Shown one piece after another: positions 56,774 through 64,000 of a stretch of 64,000 nucleotides of DNA. The stretch spans positions 3,223,001 to 3,287,000 of the forward strand of contig NZ_CP161920.1 of the NCBI RefSeq assembly GCF_040819555.1, written 5' to 3'. Made by a program: the position numbers and the translations under genes. Origin of the DNA: Nitratireductor sp. GISD-1A_MAKvit. GTDB taxonomy: Bacteria; Pseudomonadota; Alphaproteobacteria; Rhizobiales; Rhizobiaceae. How positions within the stretch are numbered: the first letter of the stretch is position 1; every line of letters begins with the position of its first letter. Under the pieces are notes generated by a model that did no database searches, was not told the origin of the DNA, and saw nothing but the letters and a program-made list of their open reading frames with translations.

Positions 56774-57634
56774 CTATCTAAGACGCGCAATCACAGCCAC
56801 CGGATTGTGGCCATGGGTTTCGAGAAACGCCGCAAGGCGGTCGGGCTCCGGCCCCTCGCCATCGCCATATTCGCGCGCGTGGATGCCGTCCGCCACGAAC
56901 AGGACATCGACGCCATACTGATCGGCGCCCTTCACGTCGGTCAGCACGCCATCGCCGATGGCAAGGGCCTTCTCGCGCTCAAGCTCGCTACCCATGATGT
57001 CGGCTGCCGCCTTGAACGCCGCCTTATAGATCGGGTGGTGCGGCTTTCCGGCAATCAGCGTGCGTCCGCCCAGAAGCCCGTAATCGCGTGCGAGCGCCCC
57101 GGCACACCACACCTGCCGGTCGCCGCGCTCGACAATGATGTCGGGATTGGCGCAGATGAACGGAAGATCGCGCATTCTCAGGCGCTCCAGCAATTCCGCA
57201 TAGTCCTCCAGCGTTTCGTTCTCATCGTCGAACAGGCCGGTGCAAACGACGCCGGAGGCTTCGAAATCCTCCACCAGTTCCACGTCGATCCCATCGAAGA
57301 TCGCTTTGTCGCGCTCGGTGCCGATGTGGAAAATCTTCCGCGGCGCGGTGCGGATAAGGTCGCGCGTCACATCACCTGAGGTCACGACACGATCCCACGC
57401 ATCGTCGGGAACGCCCAGCGCACCGAGCTGCTCTTCCACCCCTTCATGCGGGCGTGGCGAGTTGGTGATCAAAACCACCGCCTTGCCGGCGTCCCGCGCT
57501 CTGGAAAGGGCGGCACACGCCTTGGGAAAGACGGAGACACCATTGTGGATCACGCCCCAGACATCACACAGGATGGCATCATAGGGTCCGGTGATCTGGT
57601 CAAGCGTATCGATTATCTGCGGAGTTTTGGACAT
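56774..57634 (-). CDS. TIGR01459 HAD-superfamily phosphatase
   Basis: 286 residues of the class IIA HAD family. Motif I DAILCDVWGVIHNGVSVFP, VLITNSPRPHEGVEEQLGALG, cap region, then GRTLIAGKPHHPIYKAA and AIGDGVLTDVKGADQYGVD as motifs III/IV. TIGR01459 proteins are common beside ribF in Hyphomicrobiales; the substrate is not known, perhaps a phosphorylated intermediate of cofactor metabolism. Confidence 0.92.
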   Translation of the reverse strand: MSKTPQIIDTLDQITGPYDAILCDVWGVIHNGVSVFPKACAALSRARDAGKAVVLITNSPRPHEGVEEQLGALGVPDDAWDRVVTSGDVTRDLIRTAPRKIFHIGTERDKAIFDGIDVELVEDFEASGVVCTGLFDDENETLEDYAELLERLRMRDLPFICANPDIIVERGDRQVWCAGALARDYGLLGGRTLIAGKPHHPIYKAAFKAAADIMGSELEREKALAIGDGVLTDVKGADQYGVDVLFVADGIHAREYGDGEGPEPDRLAAFLETHGHNPVAVIARLR

Positions 57635-57866
57635 GAAGAACGGTTGGTCTCGGGCATTGAAGGAGTGGGAGAGAGGCTCAGGCCGGAATTATCGGATGCC
57701 GGCTTCGAAGTCACCCGGTTTTATTATCGCAGGCAAAAACCGCGGGGTTTGTATCGGGGGTGTTAACGTTGCGAAAACCAAGAAAACCAACGTGATCGCA
57801 CCAGTTACCCGGGGTTAAGCACACTGGGTGGAATCTGGACCAGTACCTTTTAAAGGGGTGGCCCAA

Positions 57867-59795
57867 ATGTTCTACAGATTCGTGCATGACCGTGGCGGCA
57901 ACTTTTCCTTGATGACCGCACTCCTGATGGCACCGCTCCTGGGTGTCACCGCACTCGTGATCGACTATGGCCAGATCTCCCGACAGCGGCAGATGACCCT
58001 GCAGGCGCTGGATGCGGCGGGCATAGCAACCGCCAGATATCTCACTCAGGGAGCGAGCGACGAAGAGGCGAAGGAGTATGCCCGTGATTTCTTCGAGGCC
58101 AATCTCGGCGGGGTCGATCCGGCCAACACCACGCTCGCCGTCATGCTTCCCAATCAGAACACGGGCGGCGGCACGCTCAAACTGGAAGCGCAGCTCAAAT
58201 ACGAACCGCTTTTCTATCCGGTCTTCCAGTTGCTGCGTGGCGAAAACCCCGACAACGAAACGCAGGTCGATTTCAGGGCACAGAGCGAGATCCGGCTGAA
58301 AAACACGCTTGAGGTCGCTCTCGTGCTCGATAATTCCGGGTCCATGGGATACACCGCGACCGGCTCGTTCGAAAAGCGCCTTTCGATCCTGAAAAAAGCG
58401 GCCAAGGAGCTGGTGAAGACCATCGCTGCCGAAGGCGCGCAGATGAAGCAGATTGAGAAGCCGGTCCAGTTCGGCCTGGTGCCGTTCGCCGCTTCGGTGA
58501 ATGTGGGACCGCAAAATGCCGGCGCGGACTGGATGGACACGGATGGCCGCTCTCCCATTCATCATGAGAATTTCGACTGGTCCACCATGGCAGACGATGA
58601 TCCCGAAAAACGCGTCGAAATGGCGGCGGGCATCTACTACAAAAAGGGCAGAGGCTGGGGTGCGCAAGAAGGCGAAAAGGTCACGCGCTTCACGCTCTAC
58701 GATGAGATGAAACGCATCTCCGGCTCGGCGACGGACTGGGCCTATGAATGTATCAGATACCGTAGAAACGGCTCCTGCCGGCGCTATGGCTGGGTCGAAA
58801 ACACAACCTACACTTATGACAGCGTCACCAGCTGGGCCGGCTGCGTGGAGATGCGGCCTTATCCTCTGAACCTCAATGACGAACCGGCAGACAGGAGCAG
58901 GCCGGAAACGCTCTTCGTCCCCATGTTCGCACCGGATGAAACGGATCAGATCGACTACAGCCTGCGCCCGGCCAACAACAACTGGTGGGACGATTTCACC
59001 GGCGGCTCGACGACCGCGGCCTATGACCAGGCCTTTATGCCGAAATATTTCAAACCCCATGAAACGCGCCGCATGGACATCAACGAAGGGCCAAATGCAA
59101 GCTGCAGCACCAGGCCCATCACTCCGCTCACCGATGTTGGCCGGAGCGAGGGGCTGAACAGGATCAATACCGCCATCGACGACATGGAAGCAGGCGGTGC
59201 GACGAATGTAACCGAGGGGCTGGCCTGGGGCTGGCGGGTGGTTTCCGGGCGCGCGCCCTTTTCGGAAGGCCGCCCCGACAACGAAAAGGGCAATGACAAG
59301 GTGGTGATCGTTCTGACCGACGGCGCCAACACCTATTACACACCCACCAGCATAACCGCGCAGAGCTATTCCGGCATAAACCACCGCTATGGCGGAAACG
59401 ACCTCGCCGGCTCGAAATCGATCTATTCCAACTATGGTTATGTGCGAAACCGCGCCGGAGAAAGCCGCCTTTTCGAGGGGGCCGAGGGTGTCAACGAATA
59501 CTCCTATTCCAACAGCAACTACTCCGCGGCGATGACCAGCCACATGACCGCCACCTGCGAGAATGCGAAGCGAGAAAACATCATCGTCATGACGGTCGCG
59601 CTCGATCTCGACGAGCGCAACAGTTCGGAGAAAAAGCAGATCGACGCGCTGAAGGCCTGCTCCTCCGACTCGCGAACGCGCAAGGACGGCAATGGCAAGC
59701 CGGTCAAGCTGTTCTGGAATGCCACGGGCGGCGATCTGGACGATGCCTTCAAGGCCATCGGAGACGAGCTTTCCAATCTGCGCATCGTCAGTTGA
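57867..59795 (+). CDS. TadG-like pseudopilin-associated protein with VWA domain
   Basis: 642 residues from ATG 57867 (AGGGG upstream; an in-frame ATG at 57828 is less likely). Begins with a TadE/TadG-type prepilin-like segment, DRGGNFSLMTALLMAPLLGV, a single membrane helix at about 14-35. A von Willebrand A domain follows with the MIDAS motif DNSGSMG at about 155-161; the domain is interrupted by a Tyr/Asn-rich insert of about 200 residues. Probably exported and cell-surface associated. No other tad/flp genes are in the window, so it works with genes elsewhere. Confidence 0.88.
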   Translation: MFYRFVHDRGGNFSLMTALLMAPLLGVTALVIDYGQISRQRQMTLQALDAAGIATARYLTQGASDEEAKEYARDFFEANLGGVDPANTTLAVMLPNQNTGGGTLKLEAQLKYEPLFYPVFQLLRGENPDNETQVDFRAQSEIRLKNTLEVALVLDNSGSMGYTATGSFEKRLSILKKAAKELVKTIAAEGAQMKQIEKPVQFGLVPFAASVNVGPQNAGADWMDTDGRSPIHHENFDWSTMADDDPEKRVEMAAGIYYKKGRGWGAQEGEKVTRFTLYDEMKRISGSATDWAYECIRYRRNGSCRRYGWVENTTYTYDSVTSWAGCVEMRPYPLNLNDEPADRSRPETLFVPMFAPDETDQIDYSLRPANNNWWDDFTGGSTTAAYDQAFMPKYFKPHETRRMDINEGPNASCSTRPITPLTDVGRSEGLNRINTAIDDMEAGGATNVTEGLAWGWRVVSGRAPFSEGRPDNEKGNDKVVIVLTDGANTYYTPTSITAQSYSGINHRYGGNDLAGSKSIYSNYGYVRNRAGESRLFEGAEGVNEYSYSNSNYSAAMTSHMTATCENAKRENIIVMTVALDLDERNSSEKKQIDALKACSSDSRTRKDGNGKPVKLFWNATGGDLDDAFKAIGDELSNLRIVS

Positions 59796-59856
59796 ACGGG
59801 AGCCCGCAGGCCGGGTCGGCCGGCCTTGCCGCTTCGGCCATGATCGGCTAGGACAG

Positions 59857-59884
59857 CCGCGCCCCTTCCGGGCGCGGTTTTCTT
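59857..59884 (+). terminator. Rho-independent terminator after the TadG-like gene
   Basis: CCGCGCCC-CTTCC-GGGCGCGG (59857-59877) followed by TTTTCTT. It lies 22 bases before the hisS start and insulates hisS from the upstream gene, so the hisS promoter must overlap this region. Confidence 0.88.
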
Positions 59885-59905
59885 CAATTATGGACGGATT
59901 TCGAC

Positions 59906-61375
59906 ATGGCTAAAAAGGCTGACAAGACCCGGGCGAGGCTCCCACGCGGCTTTGTCGACCGCCATGCGAGCGACATTCGCGCCGTGGATGAGATGTGCGC
60001 GAAGATCCGCGAGGTCTATGAGCGCTATGGGTTCGACCCGGTCGAGACCCCGATTTTCGAATACACCGACGCACTCGGTAAATTCCTGCCCGATCAGGAC
60101 CGGCCAAACGAGGGCGTGTTCTCCGTTCAGGATGATGACGAGCAGTGGCTCTCACTGCGCTACGACCTGACCGCCCCGCTGGCCCGCCATGTGGCCGAGA
60201 ATTTCAACGACATTCAGCTTCCCTACCGCACCTACCGGGCGGGTTATGTGTTCCGCAACGAGAAGCCGGGACCGGGCCGCTTCCGCCAGTTCATGCAGTT
60301 CGACGCCGACACGGTGGGTGCGCCGGGCGTCGCCGCCGATGCCGAGATGTGCATGATGATGGCCGATGTCATGGAAGCACTCGGGATCGCCCGCGGCGAC
60401 TATGTGATCCGCGTCAACAACCGCAAGGTGCTCGACGGCGTGATGGAGGCCATCGGCGTCACCGACGAGGCGCAGAAGCTGACCGTGCTGCGCGCCATCG
60501 ACAAGCTGGACAAGTTCGGACCGGAAGGCGTGAAGCTTCTTCTGGGCGAAGGCCGCTGGGATGGTGGCAAGGAAGGCGAAGGCGACTTCACGAAGGGCGC
60601 GGGGCTGGATGAGGCGAATGCCCAGATCGTACTCGATTATGTCGATGGCAATGCTCACCAGCTCGACAATGAGACGTTCCAGGCCGGTGCTTCAGAACTC
60701 GCGCAGATCGAAAGTCTGTGCCGCGCAGCCGGCTACGATGAAAGCCGCATCAACATCGACCCCTCCGTCGTGCGCGGCCTCGAATATTACACCGGCCCCG
60801 TTTTCGAGGCCGAGCTGACCGCTGAAATTCCCAATGAAAAGGGCGAGATCGTGCGCTTCGGTTCCGTTGGCGGTGGCGGGCGTTATGACGGGCTCGTCTC
60901 GCGCTTTCGCGGCCAGCCGGTTCCGGCAACGGGCTTTTCCATCGGCGTGTCGCGTCTGGCGACCGCGCTCAAGAACCTCGGCAAGCTCGGTCAGGATCCC
61001 GTCCTGCCGCCGGTGCTCATCACCGTCATGGATGGCGACACCGAGGCGATGGCGAAATACCAGCAGTTCACGCAGAAGCTGCGCACTGCCGGCATTCGTG
61101 CCGAGATGTATCAGGGCAACTGGAAGAAATTCGGCAACCAGCTCAAATATGCCGACCGCCGCGGTTCGCCGCTGGCCATCATTCAGGGCGCGGACGAGCG
61201 CGCCAATGGCGAAGTGCAGATCAAGGATCTGATCGAGGGCAAGAAGCTTTCCGCCGAGATCGAAAGCAATGAGGAATGGCGCGAGGCCCGCGTGGCGCAG
61301 CTGACCGTCAGCGAAGACGAACTCGTCGAGACGGTGCGCAAGATGCTTGCCGCGCAGGCCGGCGGGGCTGCGTGA
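59906..61375 (+). CDS. hisS: Histidyl-tRNA synthetase
   Basis: 489-residue class II synthetase of the longer alphaproteobacterial type. [19 protein letters not shown] at the N-terminus, motif 2 [21 protein letters not shown], the histidine-binding region [16 protein letters not shown], motif 3 [13 protein letters not shown], and a C-terminal anticodon-binding domain. Charges tRNA-His. It heads a hisS-hisZ-hisG group; an R1 repeat separates it from hisZ. Confidence 0.96.
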   Translation: MAKKADKTRARLPRGFVDRHASDIRAVDEMCAKIREVYERYGFDPVETPIFEYTDALGKFLPDQDRPNEGVFSVQDDDEQWLSLRYDLTAPLARHVAENFNDIQLPYRTYRAGYVFRNEKPGPGRFRQFMQFDADTVGAPGVAADAEMCMMMADVMEALGIARGDYVIRVNNRKVLDGVMEAIGVTDEAQKLTVLRAIDKLDKFGPEGVKLLLGEGRWDGGKEGEGDFTKGAGLDEANAQIVLDYVDGNAHQLDNETFQAGASELAQIESLCRAAGYDESRINIDPSVVRGLEYYTGPVFEAELTAEIPNEKGEIVRFGSVGGGGRYDGLVSRFRGQPVPATGFSIGVSRLATALKNLGKLGQDPVLPPVLITVMDGDTEAMAKYQQFTQKLRTAGIRAEMYQGNWKKFGNQLKYADRRGSPLAIIQGADERANGEVQIKDLIEGKKLSAEIESNEEWREARVAQLTVSEDELVETVRKMLAAQAGGAA

Positions 61376-61414
61376 TGACAGCCGCCATCGCTGGTTCCAG
61401 CAGCCCAGTGCTCG

Positions 61415-61524
61415 CCCCTCACCCTTACCCTCTCCCCGCCAGCGGGGAGAGGGAGACACTGACGTTGCGGCCATCCTCCTTCTCCCCGCTGGCGGGGAGA
61501 AGGTGCCGGCAGGCGGATGAGGGG
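61415..61524. repeat. R1 palindromic repeat between hisS and hisZ
   Basis: CCCCTCACCCTTACC at the left and GCGGATGAGGGG at the right, with hairpins CTCTCCCCGCC-AG-CGGGGAGAG and CTTCTCCCCGC-TG-GCGGGGAGAAGG. Almost the same length and layout as the 28931 copy. It will be part of any hisS-hisZ read-through transcript. Confidence 0.9.
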
Positions 61525-61586
61525 CAGCGCCGGCGCCAGGTATCGCGCGAGACCTTTGCCCGAAGCGCAAGGCAGGAGAACGCCCC

Positions 61587-62705
61587 ATGACCCTGCGCGC
61601 ACCCGATTTTGCCGACGACATCTTCGCGCTCTTTGCCGAACGCGATGCGGTGCTGACCGACATCGCGATCATCCAGCCCGCCGATCCGTTTCTGGATATG
61701 GCGGGCGAAGATCTGCGCCGCCGCATTTTCCTGACGGAAAGCGAGACCGGCGCCAATCTCTGTCTCCGGCCCGAATTCACCATCCCCGTCTGCCGCGACC
61801 ATATCGAAAAGCGTGCCGCCACCCCGCAGCGCTATGCCTATCTGGGCGAGGTCTTCCGCCAGCAGCGCGAGGGCGGGGCCGAGTTCTTTCAGGCCGGCAT
61901 TGAGGATCTTGGTGCGAGCGACCGGGCTGGCGCGGATGCCCGTTCGCTGGGTGACGCGCATGCGCTTCTGGCGCGCGTTCTGCCGGGCCAGAAGCTCTCC
62001 GTCACGCTGGGGGATCAGGCGGTGTTCGAGGCGGTGCTTTCAGCGCTTGGCCTGCCGCGCGGCTGGCAGATGCGCCTGACCCGCGCCTTCGGCTCGCCAA
62101 AGCTTCTGCAGGCCGCGCTCGACGATCTCGCCAATCCGCAAACCGCCGCCAACCTGCCGCGTGCCGTTGCCGGACTTGTGGCCCGTGGCGACGAGGCAGC
62201 TTTGTCAGAGCATGTCAGCACGGTGATGAACGAGACCGGGATTTCGCCTTCCGCCGGTCGTGCCCCGCACGAAATCGCCCGGCGGCTCATCGAGAAGGCG
62301 GAACTGCGCAGTGTTCGACTGACGGACGAGGCCATGAGCGCCCTGAAGGCATTCGTTCAAATGCGCACGCCCTTTGCCGAAGCGGGCGAACGGCTTTCTG
62401 CCTTTGCCGCCGAAAACGGTCTCGTTCTCGATGACGCGCTCGAAACCTTCGCCGCGCGCGCTGAGCGGATTTCGGCCGAGGGAATGCCGCTTGACACGTT
62501 GACCTATGATGCCGGCTTTGGTCGCCCGCTCGACTACTACACCGGTTTCGTGTTCGAGATCGCGTCACCCGCCGGCACGGTTTTGGCCGGTGGCGGGCGC
62601 TATGACCGGCTGTTGACACTTCTGGGCGCGGAGACGCCCATTCCCGGCGTCGGCTTTTCCATCTGGCTCGATCGCGTGGCAGGTCTGAAGGAGACGGCGG
62701 CATGA
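61587..62705 (+). CDS. hisZ: ATP phosphoribosyltransferase regulatory subunit HisZ
   Basis: 372-residue class II synthetase paralogue without aminoacylation activity, which forms the allosteric part of ATP phosphoribosyltransferase with short His[63 protein letters not shown] and [14 protein letters not shown] are visible. Start ATG 61587 follows AGGAGAACGCCCC. Stop overlaps the hisG start (ATGA). Confidence 0.94.
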   Translation: MTLRAPDFADDIFALFAERDAVLTDIAIIQPADPFLDMAGEDLRRRIFLTESETGANLCLRPEFTIPVCRDHIEKRAATPQRYAYLGEVFRQQREGGAEFFQAGIEDLGASDRAGADARSLGDAHALLARVLPGQKLSVTLGDQAVFEAVLSALGLPRGWQMRLTRAFGSPKLLQAALDDLANPQTAANLPRAVAGLVARGDEAALSEHVSTVMNETGISPSAGRAPHEIARRLIEKAELRSVRLTDEAMSALKAFVQMRTPFAEAGERLSAFAAENGLVLDDALETFAARAERISAEGMPLDTLTYDAGFGRPLDYYTGFVFEIASPAGTVLAGGGRYDRLLTLLGAETPIPGVGFSIWLDRVAGLKETAA

Positions 62706-63394
62706 GCATCACCCTCGCCCTGCCCTCCAAGGGCCGCCTCAAGGAAAACGCGCTGGCGCAGCTCGAAAAGGCTGGCCTCACCGTTCACCTGCCGGAAAAC
62801 GACCGGCGCTACCGCGCCACGCTCGAAGGCGTGGTCGGTGTCGAGATTGCCTTTCTCTCGGCCTCCGAAATCGCCCGCGAACTGGAGCGCGGCACGGTTG
62901 ATCTCGGCGTCACCGGCGAAGATCTCGTCCGCGAAACCATTCCCGACTGGGAGCGCAAGGTGGCGATTGCCGCAAGGCTGGGCTTTGGCCGCGCAGACGT
63001 GGTGGTTGCGGTGCCGGAGGTCTGGTTCGACGTGGCGACCATGGCCGATCTCGACGATGTCGCAGCCGATTTCCGCCATCGGCATGGACGCCGGCTAAGG
63101 ATCGCTACCAAATACTGGCGGCTGACCCAGCAGTTCTTCTCCCAGAAGCACGGCATTCAGGTCTATCGCATCGTGGAAAGCCTCGGCGCCACCGAAGGTG
63201 CACCGGCAGCGGGCTCGGCCGATGTGATCGTCGATATCACGTCCACCGGATCGACGCTCACGGCAAACCATCTGAAGGTTCTCGACGATGGCGTGATCCT
63301 GCGTTCCGAGGCCTGTCTCGTGACCGCTCTCCGGGAGCGGGCGGCGTCAGATCAGGCAGCGCTGGAGGCGCTGACCGCGCGGTTTTCAGGCTAG
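62702..63394 (+). CDS. hisG: ATP phosphoribosyltransferase, short form
   Basis: 230 residues, the short HisG lacking the C-terminal regulatory domain, consistent with hisZ next to it. Catalyses the first step of histidine synthesis. [47 protein letters not shown] and [24 protein letters not shown] (PRPP loop) are conserved. The ATG overlaps the hisZ stop codon. Confidence 0.96.
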   Translation: MSITLALPSKGRLKENALAQLEKAGLTVHLPENDRRYRATLEGVVGVEIAFLSASEIARELERGTVDLGVTGEDLVRETIPDWERKVAIAARLGFGRADVVVAVPEVWFDVATMADLDDVAADFRHRHGRRLRIATKYWRLTQQFFSQKHGIQVYRIVESLGATEGAPAAGSADVIVDITSTGSTLTANHLKVLDDGVILRSEACLVTALRERAASDQAALEALTARFSG

Positions 63395-63461
63395 CTGCGT
63401 TTTGGGTAATTTTGACTGGAATTTTGGAAAATTTTGGGATTTGAAACGGAATTTTCCCGTT

Positions 63462-64000
63462 TCACGCGGTTTTCGGAAATTTCGGTCGAGCCATGAATGA
63501 CGCCGTCCAGAAGGCGCCGACCATGACCAGTGTCGCGGCGAAAGCGAGCATAAGATAGAGATCATATCCGCCGCTTGCCGCCCAGAGAGCGGCGACGCCC
63601 AGCGGCGCAATCGCTTCCACCATACGGGATGGCGCGATCAGCGCCCCGTTGATCGCGCCATAGGCCTCACGGCTCAGCATTTCGGGAACGGCAAGCCCGC
63701 GCACGATGGTCATCATGCCGTTGGCCGCGCCATAGAACGCGGCAATGATCGCAATTACGAGAAAATGCGGCGGCGCAAAAGCGTAGCCGATGAGCACCAG
63801 CGGAAACACGCCGACCATGATCGAACCGATGCGGCGCACGGGCGCTTCCGGAGCGAAACTCCAGATGGCGATACGGCCGGCAACCTGCGCCGGGCCAATG
63901 ACGGCAACGATGCCGACGACTTCCGATGCGCTCAATCCACGCTCCAGTAGCAGCGGATAAAGATGAAAACTCAGACTGGAAAAAACACCGGCATAAAGCA
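63462..64000 (-). CDS. MFS transporter (partial, N-terminus outside window)
   Basis: About 179 C-terminal residues are visible and the frame is open to the right edge. It shows about six membrane spans with short loops, GPAQVAGRIAIW, RRIGSIMVGVFPLVLIGYAF, FYGAANGMMTIVRGLAVPEM, GAINGALIAPSRMVEAIAPLG, typical of the last half of a 12-span MFS protein of the drug/metabolite exporter kind. Substrate cannot be inferred. The stop codon lies in a small hairpin (63443-63463) next to an AT-rich run. Confidence 0.85.
   Translation of the reverse strand, partial: LYAGVFSSLSFHLYPLLLERGLSASEVVGIVAVIGPAQVAGRIAIWSFAPEAPVRRIGSIMVGVFPLVLIGYAFAPPHFLVIAIIAAFYGAANGMMTIVRGLAVPEMLSREAYGAINGALIAPSRMVEAIAPLGVAALWAASGGYDLYLMLAFAATLVMVGAFWTASFMARPKFPKTA

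Noticed and set aside
57711..59543. 610-residue minus-strand open frame
   Set aside because: Antisense to the TadG-like gene, which has a signal segment, MIDAS motif and ribosome binding site.

Overview
The window is a dense, GC-rich chromosomal segment from an alphaproteobacterium, most likely a Hyphomicrobiales member of the Mesorhizobium/Nitratireductor/Phyllobacteriaceae type. The grounds are FixL, FixK-type anaeroboxes, ccoNOQP-ccoGHIS, DUF6455/DUF2093/DUF4170/DUF2783 small proteins, hisZ with short-form hisG, and Rhizobiales-style intergenic palindromes. No rRNA, tRNA, insertion sequence, prophage or CRISPR array was found.

Layout. (1) 1-11.2 kb is a microaerobic respiration block: a fixL gene cut by the left edge, a DUF6455 gene, hemN, and the cbb3 oxidase operons ccoNOQP and ccoGHIS. 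Two perfect FNR/FixK boxes (3032-3045 and 6616-6629) and one imperfect box (957-970) tie these together as an oxygen-responsive regulon. (2) 11.2-18.7 kb holds an OsmC protein, an enol-lactonase-like hydrolase, a FadB-type beta-oxidation enzyme, a TIGR01244 phosphatase-like protein, a small AT-rich islet with one membrane protein, and a TRAP transporter. (3) 18.8-27.1 kb is aromatic amino acid catabolism: an Lrp regulator and hpd, then a seven-gene minus-strand operon (hmgA, fumarylacetoacetase-like, small membrane protein, metallo-beta-lactamase-fold protein, second small membrane protein, FAD monooxygenase, DUF2783) with a divergent MarR gene. The uncharacterised members of this operon are the best candidate here for an undescribed pathway branch. 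(4) 27.1-31.8 kb: a Phd/VapC-like toxin-antitoxin pair, kbl-tdh threonine degradation, and glutaryl-CoA dehydrogenase.

(5) 31.8-35.1 kb is accessory: a head-to-head pair (two-helix membrane protein and GIY-YIG nuclease) with less GC-rich sequence, then 1.34 kb without genes in which a block of palindromic repeats is duplicated on either side of a GC-rich, potentially structured segment that may be an RNA gene. (6) 35.1-44.9 kb: mutL, a DUF2093 gene, and a minus-strand lipid A/Kdo envelope operon (pmbA, an inositol-phosphatase-family gene, DUF4170, a DUF374 acyltransferase, waaA, lpxK), then a KefB/C-type antiporter. (7) 45-57.6 kb, mostly minus strand: patatin, two M16 peptidases, rsmD, an RluB-type pseudouridine synthase with a long basic tail, tadA (plus strand), a lipoprotein, ileS, ribF and a HAD phosphatase. 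(8) 57.8-64 kb: a TadG-like protein with a VWA domain, hisS, hisZ, hisG, and an MFS transporter cut by the right edge.

Four intergenic repeat families were read by eye. R1 (five copies) is a pair of CTCCCC/GGGGAG hairpins, R2 (two copies) has perfect 25-bp arms, R3 is a CGTCATCCCGG element (one full and one partial copy), and R4 (three copies) is bounded by CTAGAGC-like ends. All function calls rest on motif recognition; no database search was run.
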